DNA from: Planctomycetota bacterium
GTDB lineage: Bacteria; Planctomycetota; UBA1135
Direction: 5' to 3'
Length of the DNA: 51,237 bases
Assembly: GCA_003696625.1 (NCBI GenBank)
Contig: RFGR01000082.1
Coordinates: 1-51,237 of the forward strand
Shown here: piece by piece, positions 34,501-42,975 of the stretch
Numbering within the stretch: the first letter of the stretch is position 1
Layout: every line of letters begins with the position of its first letter
Notes under the pieces: generated by a model
Seen by the model: the letters and a program-made list of their open reading frames with translations, nothing else
The model's database searches: none
What the model was told of the DNA's origin: nothing
Translations under genes and position numbers: made by a program

Positions 34501-34719
34501 CTGGACGGCTTCCTCGATCCGCATGCAGATCGCCTCCTCGACCTCTTCGGGCGAGGCACCGGGATAGGGCACCGTCACCTGGACGGCGTCCACCTCGATG
34601 GTCGGCACGATCTCCTGGCGCAGCGCCGGGGCGGTGAACAGTCCGGTGACGACGATCGTCGCCATCAGGAGGTTGGCGGCGACCGGGTTGCGGACGAACC
34701 AGGCGACGATCCCCTTCAT
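31576..34719 (-). CDS. RND-family efflux pump permease (AcrB/HAE1-like)
   Basis: A 1047-residue protein, the usual size of RND permeases. It begins with the family's cytoplasmic MKGIVAWFVRNPVAANLLM and first helix, then the VTVPYPGASPEEVEEAI porter motif. A first helix block around residues 335-540 contains GIVVDDAIVVAEN with the paired Asp residues of the proton relay, and a second block follows around 870-1030 (SVIGLTALAGVVVNDSLVLLDYIN). It exports drugs or other compounds through the adaptor and TolC-like protein encoded just upstream, with ATGA or GTGA overlaps at both ends. The substrate is unknown; TetR control suggests induction by a small ligand. Confidence 0.95.
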   Translation of the reverse strand: MKGIVAWFVRNPVAANLLMATIVVTGLFTAPALRQEIVPTIEVDAVQVTVPYPGASPEEVEEAICMRIEEAVQGLSGVDEIHATAEEGVGTVMIDLLDGQDRNQMLSDIQAEIDRIDTFPADAEEPVVSLVDVNLKVLTVMIWGDADEAVLRRVADELREDLGALPELSLVRLSNARPYEISIEVAEEALRRYRLSFDEVAAAVRRASLDLPGGSVKARGGEVLLRTRAQAYRGEEFAALPLRTGPDGTLLRIGDVAEVVDGFADTDQSTRFNGRPAVALDVFRVGDQDALAISRVVREHLAEKERSLPPGLHLDVTGDETSILRDRLDLMLRNGRAGLILVLLSLALFLRLRLALWVTVGIPISFLGAIALMPVFEVSINLISLFAFIIVLGIVVDDAIVVAENVHDRRLGGASALEAAVRGTQEMTGPVIFAVLTTIVAFLPLLLMPGSMGQYSRNIPLIVVAVLTFSLVEALLVLPAHLRHLPSEDPDRHWGFWGRLQGRTNAALEWLRDRLFLPSLRWAVSWRWFTLAAALAILTGSLGLVASGRVKFIFFPEIEADNVAVELTMPLGTPLSRTEQAIARFEEVARSLQQELVTPDGEPEILTITTSIGGQPYRERQSNMGSTQGRSYAGAHLAEVNLELLTAERRVTSSKEIARLWQERSGPVPGAEELSFTADLTASDADVDLELTGPDLDQLLAAAEEVQAELARWPGVLEVRDDFRRGKREWKLTLTPEGRALGLTEADLARQVRQAFYGEEAQSIQRGRDEVKVWVRYPLADRRTLASLADLRLRLPGGAELPFSRVARVVDGRGFSTIHRRDRRRSVGLLVDLDTHRLTPDQAVGRLEEEVLPRLRARHPGLGWEFSGQQKEQSDFMGSLLRLFGVALFAIYALLAIPLKSYGQPLVIMSAIPFGFVGAVWGHVLMGMNLAIFSVIGLTALAGVVVNDSLVLLDYINRLRAEGMPLAEAIPVAGRRRFRPILLTTLTTFLGLTPLLLEKSMQARFLIPMAVSLGFGVVFATFITLVLVPCLLLAATDLGRLLPRRRP

Positions 34720-35864
34720 CGCTCCGGCTCCTCGATCCGGAGCGGCATGCCGGCGACCGGCACCGGCACCTCGCCCAGGACCAGGCGCTCGCCGGCGGCC
34801 AGGCCGGCGCCGACGAGGATCTCGTCCCGGTCGATCTGAATCGGCTCGATCGTCCGGATCTCGAGGCGGTCGTCCCCACCGGCGAGATAGACCCGGTTCC
34901 CTTCCCGCACCGCCTCGGCCGGGAGGGCGAAGACCCCACGGACGAGCCGGCCGGGCACGGTCGCCTCGACGAACAGGGCCGGCGCGACCGGCGGCTGGTC
35001 GCCGGCCAGGGCGAAGGGATCCTCGATTCGGACCACCGCCCGGACCATGTGGGTGGCCGGGTCGAGGTCCGGCAACAGGCGGTTCAGGCGGCCGCTGCGC
35101 ACGAGCGGGCGGCCGCCGACCTCGGCCCGGAGGGTGACCTCGAGGTCGAGCCCCCGTCCTCCCAGGTCGAGCCCGATCCGATCCAGGTCCTCGAGCGAGA
35201 GCGGCAGCACGACCTCGGCCGCCTCGGTCGGGAGCAGGGTCGCCACCGGCGTCCCCGGGGTCAGGATTCGGCCCGGGGCCAGGTCCACCTCCTGGATGCG
35301 GGCCGCGAACGGAGCGCGGACCTTCGTCCGCTCCAGGTCGAGGACGGCCCGGTCGCGGGCGGCGGCGGCCGCGGCCTGCTCGGCCCGGGCCCGAGCCAGC
35401 TGGGGCTCATGGCGGACCAGAGCGTTGGGTTCGCCGCGCCCGAGCGCCGACCAGTCGGCGACCGCCACCTCGGCGGCGGCCTCCTCCAGGCGCAGGGCCG
35501 CCTCGGCCTGGGCCAGCCGGGCCTCGGCCTGGTCGAGGGCGATCCGCAGATCGGCCGGGTCCAGTTCGAACAGGATCTCGCCCTCGGCGCAGAAGCCGCC
35601 CTCGACCAGGGAGGGGGAGACGGACACCACCCGCCCGCCCACCTCGGGCGCCAGCGGCAGTGGGTCGAGGGCCTGGATCGTGCCGTGGGTGCGGACTTCG
35701 AGCCGCCGATCCTCAGGCTGGAGTTCGATCACCCGGACCAGCGGCGCCGGACTCTCCGGCGCCTGTCCCGCGAGGACCGGTCGGTGGGCCATCTGCCAGG
35801 CGAAGATCCCGAAGCCGCCGCCGAGGGCGAGGATCGGAAGGAGGGCGCGGAGGAAGGTTCTCAT
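34716..35864 (-). CDS. RND efflux periplasmic adaptor (HlyD/MFP family)
   Basis: A 382-residue membrane-fusion protein. Residues 7-25 form the N-terminal anchor. The lipoyl-like half-motif (PLAPEVGGRVVSVSPSLVEGGFCAEGEILFELDP) lies around 70-105, followed by an alpha-hairpin rich in Ala, Glu and Arg (107-185), the second lipoyl half (TKVRAPFAARIQEVDLAPGRIL) and beta-barrel and membrane-proximal domains. It links the RND permease to the outer-membrane channel. I chose the ATG at 35864, which overlaps the TolC-like stop (ATGA). Confidence 0.93.
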   Translation of the reverse strand: MRTFLRALLPILALGGGFGIFAWQMAHRPVLAGQAPESPAPLVRVIELQPEDRRLEVRTHGTIQALDPLPLAPEVGGRVVSVSPSLVEGGFCAEGEILFELDPADLRIALDQAEARLAQAEAALRLEEAAAEVAVADWSALGRGEPNALVRHEPQLARARAEQAAAAAARDRAVLDLERTKVRAPFAARIQEVDLAPGRILTPGTPVATLLPTEAAEVVLPLSLEDLDRIGLDLGGRGLDLEVTLRAEVGGRPLVRSGRLNRLLPDLDPATHMVRAVVRIEDPFALAGDQPPVAPALFVEATVPGRLVRGVFALPAEAVREGNRVYLAGGDDRLEIRTIEPIQIDRDEILVGAGLAAGERLVLGEVPVPVAGMPLRIEEPER

Positions 35865-37279
35865 CGTTCCGGGTGGGAGAAGCCGCCGCCGAGGGCGAGG
35901 TAGAGGTCGACGCGGTTCAAGAGGAGGGCGAGTCGGTTCTCGAGTTCGGCCGCCCGGGCCTGGCGCAGGCTCTCCCGGGCCGCGATCAGCTCGGAGGCCC
36001 CGGCGAGGCCGGCGGCGAACCGCCGGTCCACCGCCGCCGCCGCCGCCTCGGCGGCCGCTCGGGCCCGCTCCACCTCTTGTTGCCGGCGGCGCAGGCGGGC
36101 CTCGGCGTCGAGCGCGTCCTCGACCTCGGCGAAGGCGCGCAGGCCGGCCTGGAGGAAGGAGCTGCGCGCCTCCTCCGCCCGCGCCTCGGCCGCGGCCAGG
36201 CCGGCGCGGAGGCGGTCGCCGTGGAAGATCGGGGCGGTGATTCCGGCGGCCAGGTTCCAGACCTTGAAGTCGCCGTTCAGGAGTTCGGCCAGACTGTTCG
36301 TGGCGGTGCCGCCGGAGGCGGTCAGGCGCAGGGCCGGGTAGAGGGCCGCCTCGGCCTGGTCGGCGCCCGCCAGGGCGGCGCGCAGGCGGGCTTCGGCGGC
36401 GGCCAGGTCCGGCCGCCGCCCGAGAAGCTCGGCGGGCAGACCGGCCGGCGGGGCCGGCGGCAGCTCGGGGAGTGGGCCGGCCCGCAGGGAGCCGTCGGGA
36501 TAGCGACCACACAACACCTCCAGCGCCCGGGCCGAGGCTCGACGGGCCTGCTCGGCGGCCAACAGGGCCTCCTCGGCGGCGGCCAGGGCGGCTTCCCGGC
36601 CGGCGACCGCGGCGGCGCCCGATCGGCCGTGGGCCAGGGCGGTCCGCTCCTGCTCGAGCTGCTCGGCAGCCAGGTCGCGCGCCTCCCGGGCCAGCTCGAC
36701 CCGTTCCTCCGCCGCCGCCAGCGCCAGCCAGGCGCGGGTCACCTGGCCGGCCAGGGAGAGCCGGGCGGCCTGCCAGTCGGCGGCCGCAGCCTGGAGACCA
36801 CCCACCGCGACCTTGGCGGCCGCGTCGAGCCGACCCCAGAGGTCCACCTCCCAGGAGAGGTCGAGCGAGAGGGCGTCGCTCTCCGACTCGACCGCGAAGA
36901 CCCCGTCCCGGGCTCCCGGGACCGGCAGGCCGATGAAGTTCCGGCGGCTCCGCGAGGCGGAGGCGGAGGCATCGATTCCCGGCCAGCGGTCGCCGGCGGC
37001 CTGGCGGGCGAGGGCAGCCGCCTGGGCGACCCGGGCCCGGGCGGCGGCCAGGTCGCCGTTCGCCTCCAGGGCGGAACGGACCGCCTCGTCGAGGTCGGCG
37101 GCGGCGAAGTCCCGCCACCAGCCGTCGGCCAGGACCGCGTCCTCCCCGGTCGCGGTCGCGGCGGTCCAGGTGGCCGGAGGCGCCAGTTCGCGCACCGGGT
37201 CCGGAGCCGGACGCGGCTCCACGCAGCCGGCCAGGATCAGGAGGAACGTCGGCAGGGGGCGCAGCAGGCGTTCAGTCAT
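35861..37279 (-). CDS. Outer-membrane efflux lipoprotein (TolC/NodT family)
   Basis: A 472-residue outer-membrane factor with lipobox LAGC (Cys19), as in NodT/OprM-type channels. Two homologous halves each carry long Ala/Glu/Arg-rich helices; marker motifs are WWRDF..ADLDEAVRSALEANGDLAAARARV and LGRRPDLAAAEARLRAA, then YPALRLTASGG and FDVYLALGGG-like ends (VDLYLALGGG). It overlaps the TetR gene upstream by 8 nt and the adaptor gene downstream by 4 nt. Confidence 0.94.
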   Translation of the reverse strand: MTERLLRPLPTFLLILAGCVEPRPAPDPVRELAPPATWTAATATGEDAVLADGWWRDFAAADLDEAVRSALEANGDLAAARARVAQAAALARQAAGDRWPGIDASASASRSRRNFIGLPVPGARDGVFAVESESDALSLDLSWEVDLWGRLDAAAKVAVGGLQAAAADWQAARLSLAGQVTRAWLALAAAEERVELAREARDLAAEQLEQERTALAHGRSGAAAVAGREAALAAAEEALLAAEQARRASARALEVLCGRYPDGSLRAGPLPELPPAPPAGLPAELLGRRPDLAAAEARLRAALAGADQAEAALYPALRLTASGGTATNSLAELLNGDFKVWNLAAGITAPIFHGDRLRAGLAAAEARAEEARSSFLQAGLRAFAEVEDALDAEARLRRRQQEVERARAAAEAAAAAVDRRFAAGLAGASELIAARESLRQARAAELENRLALLLNRVDLYLALGGGFSHPER

Positions 37280-37898
37280 GGCGGAGACCGGCGGCGGCGA
37301 AACCGACGAGTTCGTCGAGGATCCGATCCGGGTCGCGCAGCGCGTCGGCGCAGGCGGGGAAGATCTCGGCGTGCTTGCGGAGGTTGGAGAGAAGGTGGAT
37401 CAGGGATCCCATCATCAGGAAGGTGCGCAGGAAGAGGACCGGGCGCGGCACCTCCGGCAGCACCCGCTGCAGGGGGCCGAGGAACCGCTCCAAGACCGGC
37501 AGGAACGCCCCGCGGAGTTCCTGGAGCATCCCCGGGTAGGGATCGAGGTGAAGGCGGCCGACGAAGCGCGGGAAGGCCGAGTCCTCCTCACCGAAGTGGC
37601 GCATGGCCGGCTCCAGGAAGGCCCGAACCAGCTTCTCGATCGGAATCGGGGCGGGGGAGTACTCGGCCTCCAGGCGCGCCAGCGCTTCCAACCGGGCCTC
37701 GTTCACCGCCGAGAAGCGTCGCCGCACGAGTTCCCGGATCAGGCCGTCCTTGGAGCCGAAGTGGTAGTTCACCGCGGCCAGGTTGACGCCGGCCTCGCGC
37801 GTGATCTCGCGCAAGGAGGTGGCGGCGATGCCTCGGTCCGCGAAAAGACGCTCGGCGGCGTCCAGGATCCGGCTCGGAGTGTCGCACGGCGCAGCCAT
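37272..37898 (-). CDS. TetR/AcrR-family repressor of the efflux operon
   Basis: A 208-residue TetR-type regulator. The DNA-binding domain (residues 8-55) is textbook: ILDAAERLFADRGIAATSLREITREAGVNLAAVNYHFGSKDGLI. The C-terminal part (60-205) is a helical ligand-binding domain similar to the CecR-like group. It is the first gene of the operon, and an inverted repeat lies 17 nt before its start, so it probably represses itself and the pump genes until a substrate binds. Confidence 0.93.
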   Translation of the reverse strand: MAAPCDTPSRILDAAERLFADRGIAATSLREITREAGVNLAAVNYHFGSKDGLIRELVRRRFSAVNEARLEALARLEAEYSPAPIPIEKLVRAFLEPAMRHFGEEDSAFPRFVGRLHLDPYPGMLQELRGAFLPVLERFLGPLQRVLPEVPRPVLFLRTFLMMGSLIHLLSNLRKHAEIFPACADALRDPDRILDELVGFAAAGLRHD

Positions 37899-37914
37899 GA
37901 AATGTCAGTTTAGA

Positions 37915-37931
37915 ACAAACGTTCGATTTGT
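37915..37931. promoter_or_regulatory. Probable TetR operator (inverted repeat)
   Basis: ACAAACGTTCGATTTGT has 5-bp inverted arms (ACAAA/TTTGT) around 7 nt. The surrounding bases are noticeably AT-richer than the genome. It lies directly upstream of the TetR gene, where autoregulatory operators normally are. Confidence 0.5.
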
Positions 37932-37967
37932 CCATGTCCGACCTCCGACCCGGCGGCTCCTTCCGGC

Positions 37968-38783
37968 TCAGGTCTGGCACCGGCTGCACCAGAAGGTGGA
38001 GCGGCCGGCCAGCCGGTCGTTCCGCACTCGCCGACCGCAGGAGGGGCATGGCTCCCCCTCCCGACCGTAGACCGACAGTTCCCGGCGGAACCAGCCGGCC
38101 TCCCCGCCGGCGGTGCGGAAATCCCTCAGCGTGGTGCCTCCGGCCTCGATCGCCCGGGCCAGGACCTCCCGGATGGCCCCGGCGAGCCGGACGCAGCGCC
38201 GCTCCGCGAGCGAGCCGGCCGGGCGGTCGGGGCGGACTCCGGCCCGGTGGAGGGCCTCACAGGCGTAGATGTTGCCGATTCCGGCCACCACCCTGCCGTC
38301 CAGGAGCAGGACCTTGACCGGGGCGCGGCGGCCGCGGAAGGCGCGGCGCAGGACGACGCCGTCGAATCCCTCGGCCAGGGGTTCCGGTCCGAGGTCGGCC
38401 AGCGGGGGTTCGGCGAGGGGCTTCGGGCCGGCCAGACGGACCAGCCCGAACCGCCGGGGATCCCGGAAGCGGAGCCGGAGCCGCCGGGGAAGCAGCAGAT
38501 CGAGATGGTCGTGCCGCTCGGGGGGAGCGCGATCGGGGACGACCCGGAGGCTGCCGCTCATGCCCAGGTGGATCAGGAGCGATCCCCGGCGCCAGCGCAG
38601 GAACAGGAACTTGCCCCGGCGGCCGACCTCCTCGACCCGGTTGCCGGCCAGGATCCGGTCGAGCCGTTCCGGCACCGGTCGGCGCAGGAGCCGGTTCCGG
38701 ACCTCGGCCCCGCGCAGGCGCTGGCCGAGCAGGAAGGGCTCGATGCCCCGCCGGGCGGTCTCGACCTCGGGCAGTTCCGGAAT
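37968..38783 (-). CDS. mutM: Formamidopyrimidine-DNA glycosylase, with ATT start codon
   Basis: A 271-residue enzyme removing oxidised purines from DNA. The essential N-terminus PELPEVET begins right after an ATT codon (38781-38783). No ATG, GTG or TTG exists in frame between it and the upstream stop, and GGAGG (38791-38795) lies 7 nt before it, so ATT is the start and Met removal exposes the catalytic Pro2. Glu3 and Lys58 (RRGKFL) are present. The helix-two-turn-helix has GIGNIYACEALHRAGV, and the zinc finger CPSC...CSRC with Arg in GRSTFWC closes the protein. A start at a later GTG (38675) would remove the catalytic residues. It lies 16 nt after an unknown gene. Confidence 0.93.
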   Translation of the reverse strand: MPELPEVETARRGIEPFLLGQRLRGAEVRNRLLRRPVPERLDRILAGNRVEEVGRRGKFLFLRWRRGSLLIHLGMSGSLRVVPDRAPPERHDHLDLLLPRRLRLRFRDPRRFGLVRLAGPKPLAEPPLADLGPEPLAEGFDGVVLRRAFRGRRAPVKVLLLDGRVVAGIGNIYACEALHRAGVRPDRPAGSLAERRCVRLAGAIREVLARAIEAGGTTLRDFRTAGGEAGWFRRELSVYGREGEPCPSCGRRVRNDRLAGRSTFWCSRCQT

Positions 38784-38795
38784 CGCCCCGCCTCC
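38781..38795 (-). promoter_or_regulatory. Strong Shine-Dalgarno before ATT start of mutM
   Basis: GGAAGGAGG-type sequence on the minus strand, 7 nt from an ATT codon. The good ribosome-binding site probably compensates for the weak start and decides the start position. Confidence 0.75.
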
Positions 38796-38799
38796 TTCC

Positions 38800-39831
38800 T
38801 CAGTCGCGGCCGCCGCCGCCGTCCGATTCTTCCAAGTAGTGGATCATCACGTACTCCTCGGCGGTCTTCTTCGGGCCGGGGAGGTCCTTGATCCGACGGG
38901 CCAGGGCGGCCAAGTGGCGGTCCCGGAAGAACTCGTAGAAGCGAACGCACTCGTGGACTCCGTTCTCGTCCCTTCCGGGGGTGGGAAGGCCGGCCTCGGC
39001 CGGGCCGAGGACCCCGCCGCCTTCCTTCTCGAGGAGCTCGGCGAGGGAGCGGATCCGTTCGGTCGGCACCCCGATCAGGAACTCCTGGAAGGCCTCGGCC
39101 TCGTCGGAGGCGACCTGCTCGCGGCAGAAGAAGCGGACGAATTCCGGGTCGCCGCCGGCCTGGAGCAGGCGGAAGATCTCGGACACGCCGAGGAGGGTGC
39201 CGACACTCACCCGGATCCGCCGGCGGGCGGCCCAGGTCGCGGCGAGGAGCGGGAAGAAGTGCCGGGCGCCGTAGGTGTGGCGGGACTCCCACATCGCGCA
39301 CAGGCCCGAAACCGCCTTCTCCCGCACCGGCCGGGCCAGCTCGCGATCCATCGCCAGCGAGCGAAGTACGTCCTCGGCCAGGAGCGAGTAGACGCAGCCG
39401 TGCAGCCAGTGGTCGATCTCGGCACCTACTGGATCCTCTCCGCCGGCGCCGGCCGGATGGACCTCGGCGTGGAGGTAGCTGGCCAGGCGCCAGGCGTTCA
39501 GCTCCGCGATCACGAGGACCCGACCGACCACCGCCCGGGTCGGCAAATAAAGGTCGGCGCTGGCCTCTTCGACCCGTCCGAGCAGATCGACCAGACTGTC
39601 GGCGTCGCGGTGGCGGCCGCCCAGGTCCAGCTCGCTGAAGATCGGCGGATAGGCGTGGACCGCCGTGCCGACCCGGGCGACCCGTTTCAGGGTGGCGACC
39701 AGGGCGCGGACGAGTTCGGGCGTCTTCGGGTGGTCGGAGGCCAGGAGCTCGGCGTGGAGCGCCGTCAGGGTCCGGCGCTCATCGGCGTCGAAGCTGCTGC
39801 CGGGGCCGAATTCGAGGCCGGGTTCCGCCAT
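38800..39831 (-). CDS. Helical protein of unknown function
   Basis: A 343-residue soluble protein without signal peptide or membrane helix. It is mostly alpha-helical, with many conserved-looking aromatic and His residues (for example HTYGARHFFPLLAATW, ECVRFYEFFRDRHLAALARRI) and an acidic Gly-rich end. I do not recognise the family; the Trp/His-rich helices might hold a metal or cofactor, but no motif proves it. A TAGACT lies 11 nt upstream of the ATG. It may be co-transcribed with mutM. Confidence 0.65.
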   Translation of the reverse strand: MAEPGLEFGPGSSFDADERRTLTALHAELLASDHPKTPELVRALVATLKRVARVGTAVHAYPPIFSELDLGGRHRDADSLVDLLGRVEEASADLYLPTRAVVGRVLVIAELNAWRLASYLHAEVHPAGAGGEDPVGAEIDHWLHGCVYSLLAEDVLRSLAMDRELARPVREKAVSGLCAMWESRHTYGARHFFPLLAATWAARRRIRVSVGTLLGVSEIFRLLQAGGDPEFVRFFCREQVASDEAEAFQEFLIGVPTERIRSLAELLEKEGGGVLGPAEAGLPTPGRDENGVHECVRFYEFFRDRHLAALARRIKDLPGPKKTAEEYVMIHYLEESDGGGGRD

Positions 39832-39869
39832 GCCGGTGCGCGAGTCTAACCGGCCGGTACGGCCCCCGC

Positions 39870-40499
39870 CTAGCTTCCGGTCCGATACTGCCGATCACCG
39901 GCGTCGCCGAGCCCGGGCAGAATGTAGCCGCGCTCGTCCAGCTCGGGATCGAGGGCGGCGAGGTGGATTTCGACTCCAGGGTCGTGGCGTTGCAGGGCCT
40001 CGACTCCGGCCGGCGCCCCGAGCACGCCGACGAACCGGATCCGTTCGACGCCCCAGCGGCGGAGGGCCGCGACTGCGGCCACCGCGGTGCCGCCGGTCGC
40101 GAGCATCGGGTCGAGCAGGAACGCGTCCCCGGGCGGCGGCGACCCGCCCAACCGGCTGTAGTACTCGACCGGTTCGAGGGTGGCCTCATCCCGGAAGAGG
40201 CCGAGGTGCCAGACCTCGGCCTCGGGCAGGAGGTCGAGGAGACCTTCGACCAAGCCCAGGCCGGCCCGGAGCACCGGCACCAGGGCCAAGCGGCCGGCGA
40301 GGCGTTCGCCGCGACAGGGCGCGAGCGGAGTGCGAACCTCGATCGGCGTGGTGCGCAGGCCGGCGGCGGCCTCCTGCCCGAGCACCAGCGCCAGGCGGCG
40401 GAGTTGACGCCGGAAGGCCTCGGGCGGGCAGTCCCGGTCGCGAAGGAGGGCGAGCGCGTCCGCGACCAGGGGATGGCGGCAGAGGTGAAGCGTCCCCAT
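39870..40499 (-). CDS. upp: Uracil phosphoribosyltransferase
   Basis: A 209-residue enzyme joining uracil to PRPP to form UMP in pyrimidine salvage. The PRPP loop is LLDPMLATGGTA (residues about 130-141), preceded by PVLRAGLGLVEGLLDLLP, YYSRLGG in the flexible loop, and a uracil-binding C-terminus (DERGYILPGLGDAGDRQYRT). Length and order match bacterial Upp. It is divergent from the DUF3293 gene, with a TACCCT element 6 nt before its ATG. Confidence 0.94.
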   Translation of the reverse strand: MGTLHLCRHPLVADALALLRDRDCPPEAFRRQLRRLALVLGQEAAAGLRTTPIEVRTPLAPCRGERLAGRLALVPVLRAGLGLVEGLLDLLPEAEVWHLGLFRDEATLEPVEYYSRLGGSPPPGDAFLLDPMLATGGTAVAAVAALRRWGVERIRFVGVLGAPAGVEALQRHDPGVEIHLAALDPELDERGYILPGLGDAGDRQYRTGS

Positions 40500-40505
40500 G
40501 CCGGC

Positions 40506-40511
40506 AGGGTA
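40506..40511 (-). promoter_or_regulatory. -10-like TACCCT for leaderless upp mRNA
   Basis: Read on the minus strand this is TACCCT, 6 nt from the ATG at 40499, without Shine-Dalgarno sequence. Confidence 0.45.
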
Positions 40512-40526
40512 GGAGCGCGGTGAGGC

Positions 40527-40532
40527 TAGGAT
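40527..40532 (+). promoter_or_regulatory. -10-like TAGGAT for leaderless DUF3293 mRNA
   Basis: TAGGAT is followed by GGCCGC (6 nt) and the GTG at 40539. It supports GTG as the start. Confidence 0.5.
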
Positions 40533-40538
40533 GGCCGC

Positions 40539-41033
40539 GTGGGCTCTACCCAGGAACCGGACTGGACGGCCGTCTACCGGGCCTCGGCCTACGCCTGGCT
40601 CGATCGAGGGAGGTGGCGGGCCTTCGCCCTGGACGGAGCCGGCGGCGCCGCGCCGCCGCCGCTGCCGGAATCGGTCACCCTGATCACGGCCTGGAATCCG
40701 GGCTCCGAGGAACGGCCGCTGCCCTGGAACGAGGCTGCCAACGCCCGGCTCCTGCGCGCCTTGATCCGGGCCGGTCAGCGCTGGGCACCGGCTTTCGGCG
40801 CCTCTCTGCCCGGCACGACCCCTCCCTGGCGGGAAGAAGGCTTCGCGGTGCTCGGCCTGGACCGGGCAGAGGCCTGCGCCTGGGGCCGGGACTGGGGCCA
40901 GCGGGCGGTGGTCCACCTGACCCCGGCCGGCGCCGCCGAACTCCTGTTCTGCGCCGAGGAGACCGCCGTGGCATGCCACTATCGACCGCTGCCGGCCGAG
41001 GAAATCCTGGATCCGGCGGCGGTCTCGCCGTAA
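40539..41033 (+). CDS. DUF3293 family protein
   Basis: A 164-residue protein starting at GTG. The VTLITAWNPGSEERPLPWNEAANARLLRAL stretch (residues about 45-74) is the DUF3293 hallmark, and the later EEGFAVLGLDRAEACAWGRDWGQRAVV block fits as well. The family is widespread but has no established function. It is a lone gene, cytoplasmic by composition. Confidence 0.8.
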   Translation: MGSTQEPDWTAVYRASAYAWLDRGRWRAFALDGAGGAAPPPLPESVTLITAWNPGSEERPLPWNEAANARLLRALIRAGQRWAPAFGASLPGTTPPWREEGFAVLGLDRAEACAWGRDWGQRAVVHLTPAGAAELLFCAEETAVACHYRPLPAEEILDPAAVSP

Positions 41034-41073
41034 GAAGGAGGGATTCCGGGCCGATCCGGGGCTGGAGGAGACC

Positions 41074-42060
41074 ATGGGCCTGAAGCACGTCGCCGCCCTC
41101 GCCGTGGCCGTTCTGGCCGGGGCTGCGTCCGTGGGCCCGGCGAGGCCCCCGGCCGACCAGGACGGCGCCGAGGCCGGCCGCTGGGTCTGCCTGGCCGTCC
41201 GACTCGAACCCGGCCGGATCTGGCGGCAGGAGGTCGGCTTCTCGACCACCGTCTCCGGATCCGACGGGAAGCCCGCGCTCTGGACCTTCGACTATCGGCT
41301 CCGGCTGCAGTGCCGCGAGCGGCTCGCGGAGGGCTGGGCGGTGGAGGCCCGGTTCATCGACTGGCGCCTGCGCCTGGAGAAGGGCGGCTGCGGCTATTCC
41401 TGGCAGGACGGGCGCTTCCTCTACCTCGGCGGCGGCGCGGGCGGGGACCCGGCCGCCGGGGAGGACGAGGGCCACCCCTCCTGCCGGGATCTGCTCGCGG
41501 CCTGGTCCAATGGTCTGCGCAAGACCGTGCTCCGTTTCCGGCTCCTGCCGGACGGCCGGGTCGAGGATCTCTCCGGGCTCGAACGCCTCCACGAAGAGGT
41601 CGCCGATGCCCTGGCTTCGGCCGAAGCCCTGCCGGCGGAGATCCGCCTCTTTTTCGGTCCCGAGGGCCTCGACCGGGCCGACCACGCCCTCGCCCTGGCC
41701 CTGTCGGTGCCGCGGCCGACCGGGCGAGTGGAGCCGGGGGCGAGCTGGGAACACCGGAGCGATCTCCACGGCCTCCTGCCGGAGCCCCTGGAGATCCGCC
41801 GCCGCTTCCGCCTCGCCGGCCTGGACCGGGAGCGGCGGTTCTCCCTGGCCCTGGTCGAGATCGATCCGGCCTGGGACCGGCGCCTGCCGGACGGCGGCTG
41901 GCAGACCATGCCGCCTGCCGCCGAAGCGGCGGCCGAGCCGGAGTCGATCGAGATCCTCACCGACTGCGGACTGGTCTATCGGATGGAGGCCGGCCTAGCG
42001 CTGGATCTGCCCGGCGACCGCCACGCTTCCTTCCGGCTTCGCTCCCGGCTCGCCGACTGA
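41074..42060 (+). CDS. Secreted protein of unknown function
   Basis: A 328-residue protein with a signal peptide (about 1-22). It is beta-rich, with alternating Arg and hydrophobic strands (FDYRLRLQCRERLAEGWAVEARFIDWRLRLEKGG) and four to five Cys that could form disulfides. The overall pattern recalls DUF6263-like secreted proteins of Planctomycetota, but I am not certain. GGAGG precedes the ATG by about 5 nt, so unlike its neighbours it uses a Shine-Dalgarno site and may be co-transcribed with the DUF3293 gene. Confidence 0.6.
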   Translation: MGLKHVAALAVAVLAGAASVGPARPPADQDGAEAGRWVCLAVRLEPGRIWRQEVGFSTTVSGSDGKPALWTFDYRLRLQCRERLAEGWAVEARFIDWRLRLEKGGCGYSWQDGRFLYLGGGAGGDPAAGEDEGHPSCRDLLAAWSNGLRKTVLRFRLLPDGRVEDLSGLERLHEEVADALASAEALPAEIRLFFGPEGLDRADHALALALSVPRPTGRVEPGASWEHRSDLHGLLPEPLEIRRRFRLAGLDRERRFSLALVEIDPAWDRRLPDGGWQTMPPAAEAAAEPESIEILTDCGLVYRMEAGLALDLPGDRHASFRLRSRLAD

Positions 42061-42076
42061 GGCCGCCGGCGGCCTC

Positions 42077-42082
42077 TAAGAT
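42077..42082 (+). promoter_or_regulatory. -10-like TAAGAT for leaderless deoC mRNA
   Basis: TAAGAT is followed by 7 nt and the ATG at 42090. It overlaps the earlier in-frame ATG at 42081, which favours 42090 as the true start. Confidence 0.45.
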
Positions 42083-42089
42083 GGGCGCC

Positions 42090-42971
<882 letters not shown>

Positions 42972-42975
42972 GCCG

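Noticed and set aside
42081-42089. ATG at 42081 as the deoC start.
   Set aside because: It lies inside the TAAGAT element; the ATG at 42090 has the spacing seen for other leaderless genes here. The protein differs by only three residues, so this remains a preference.
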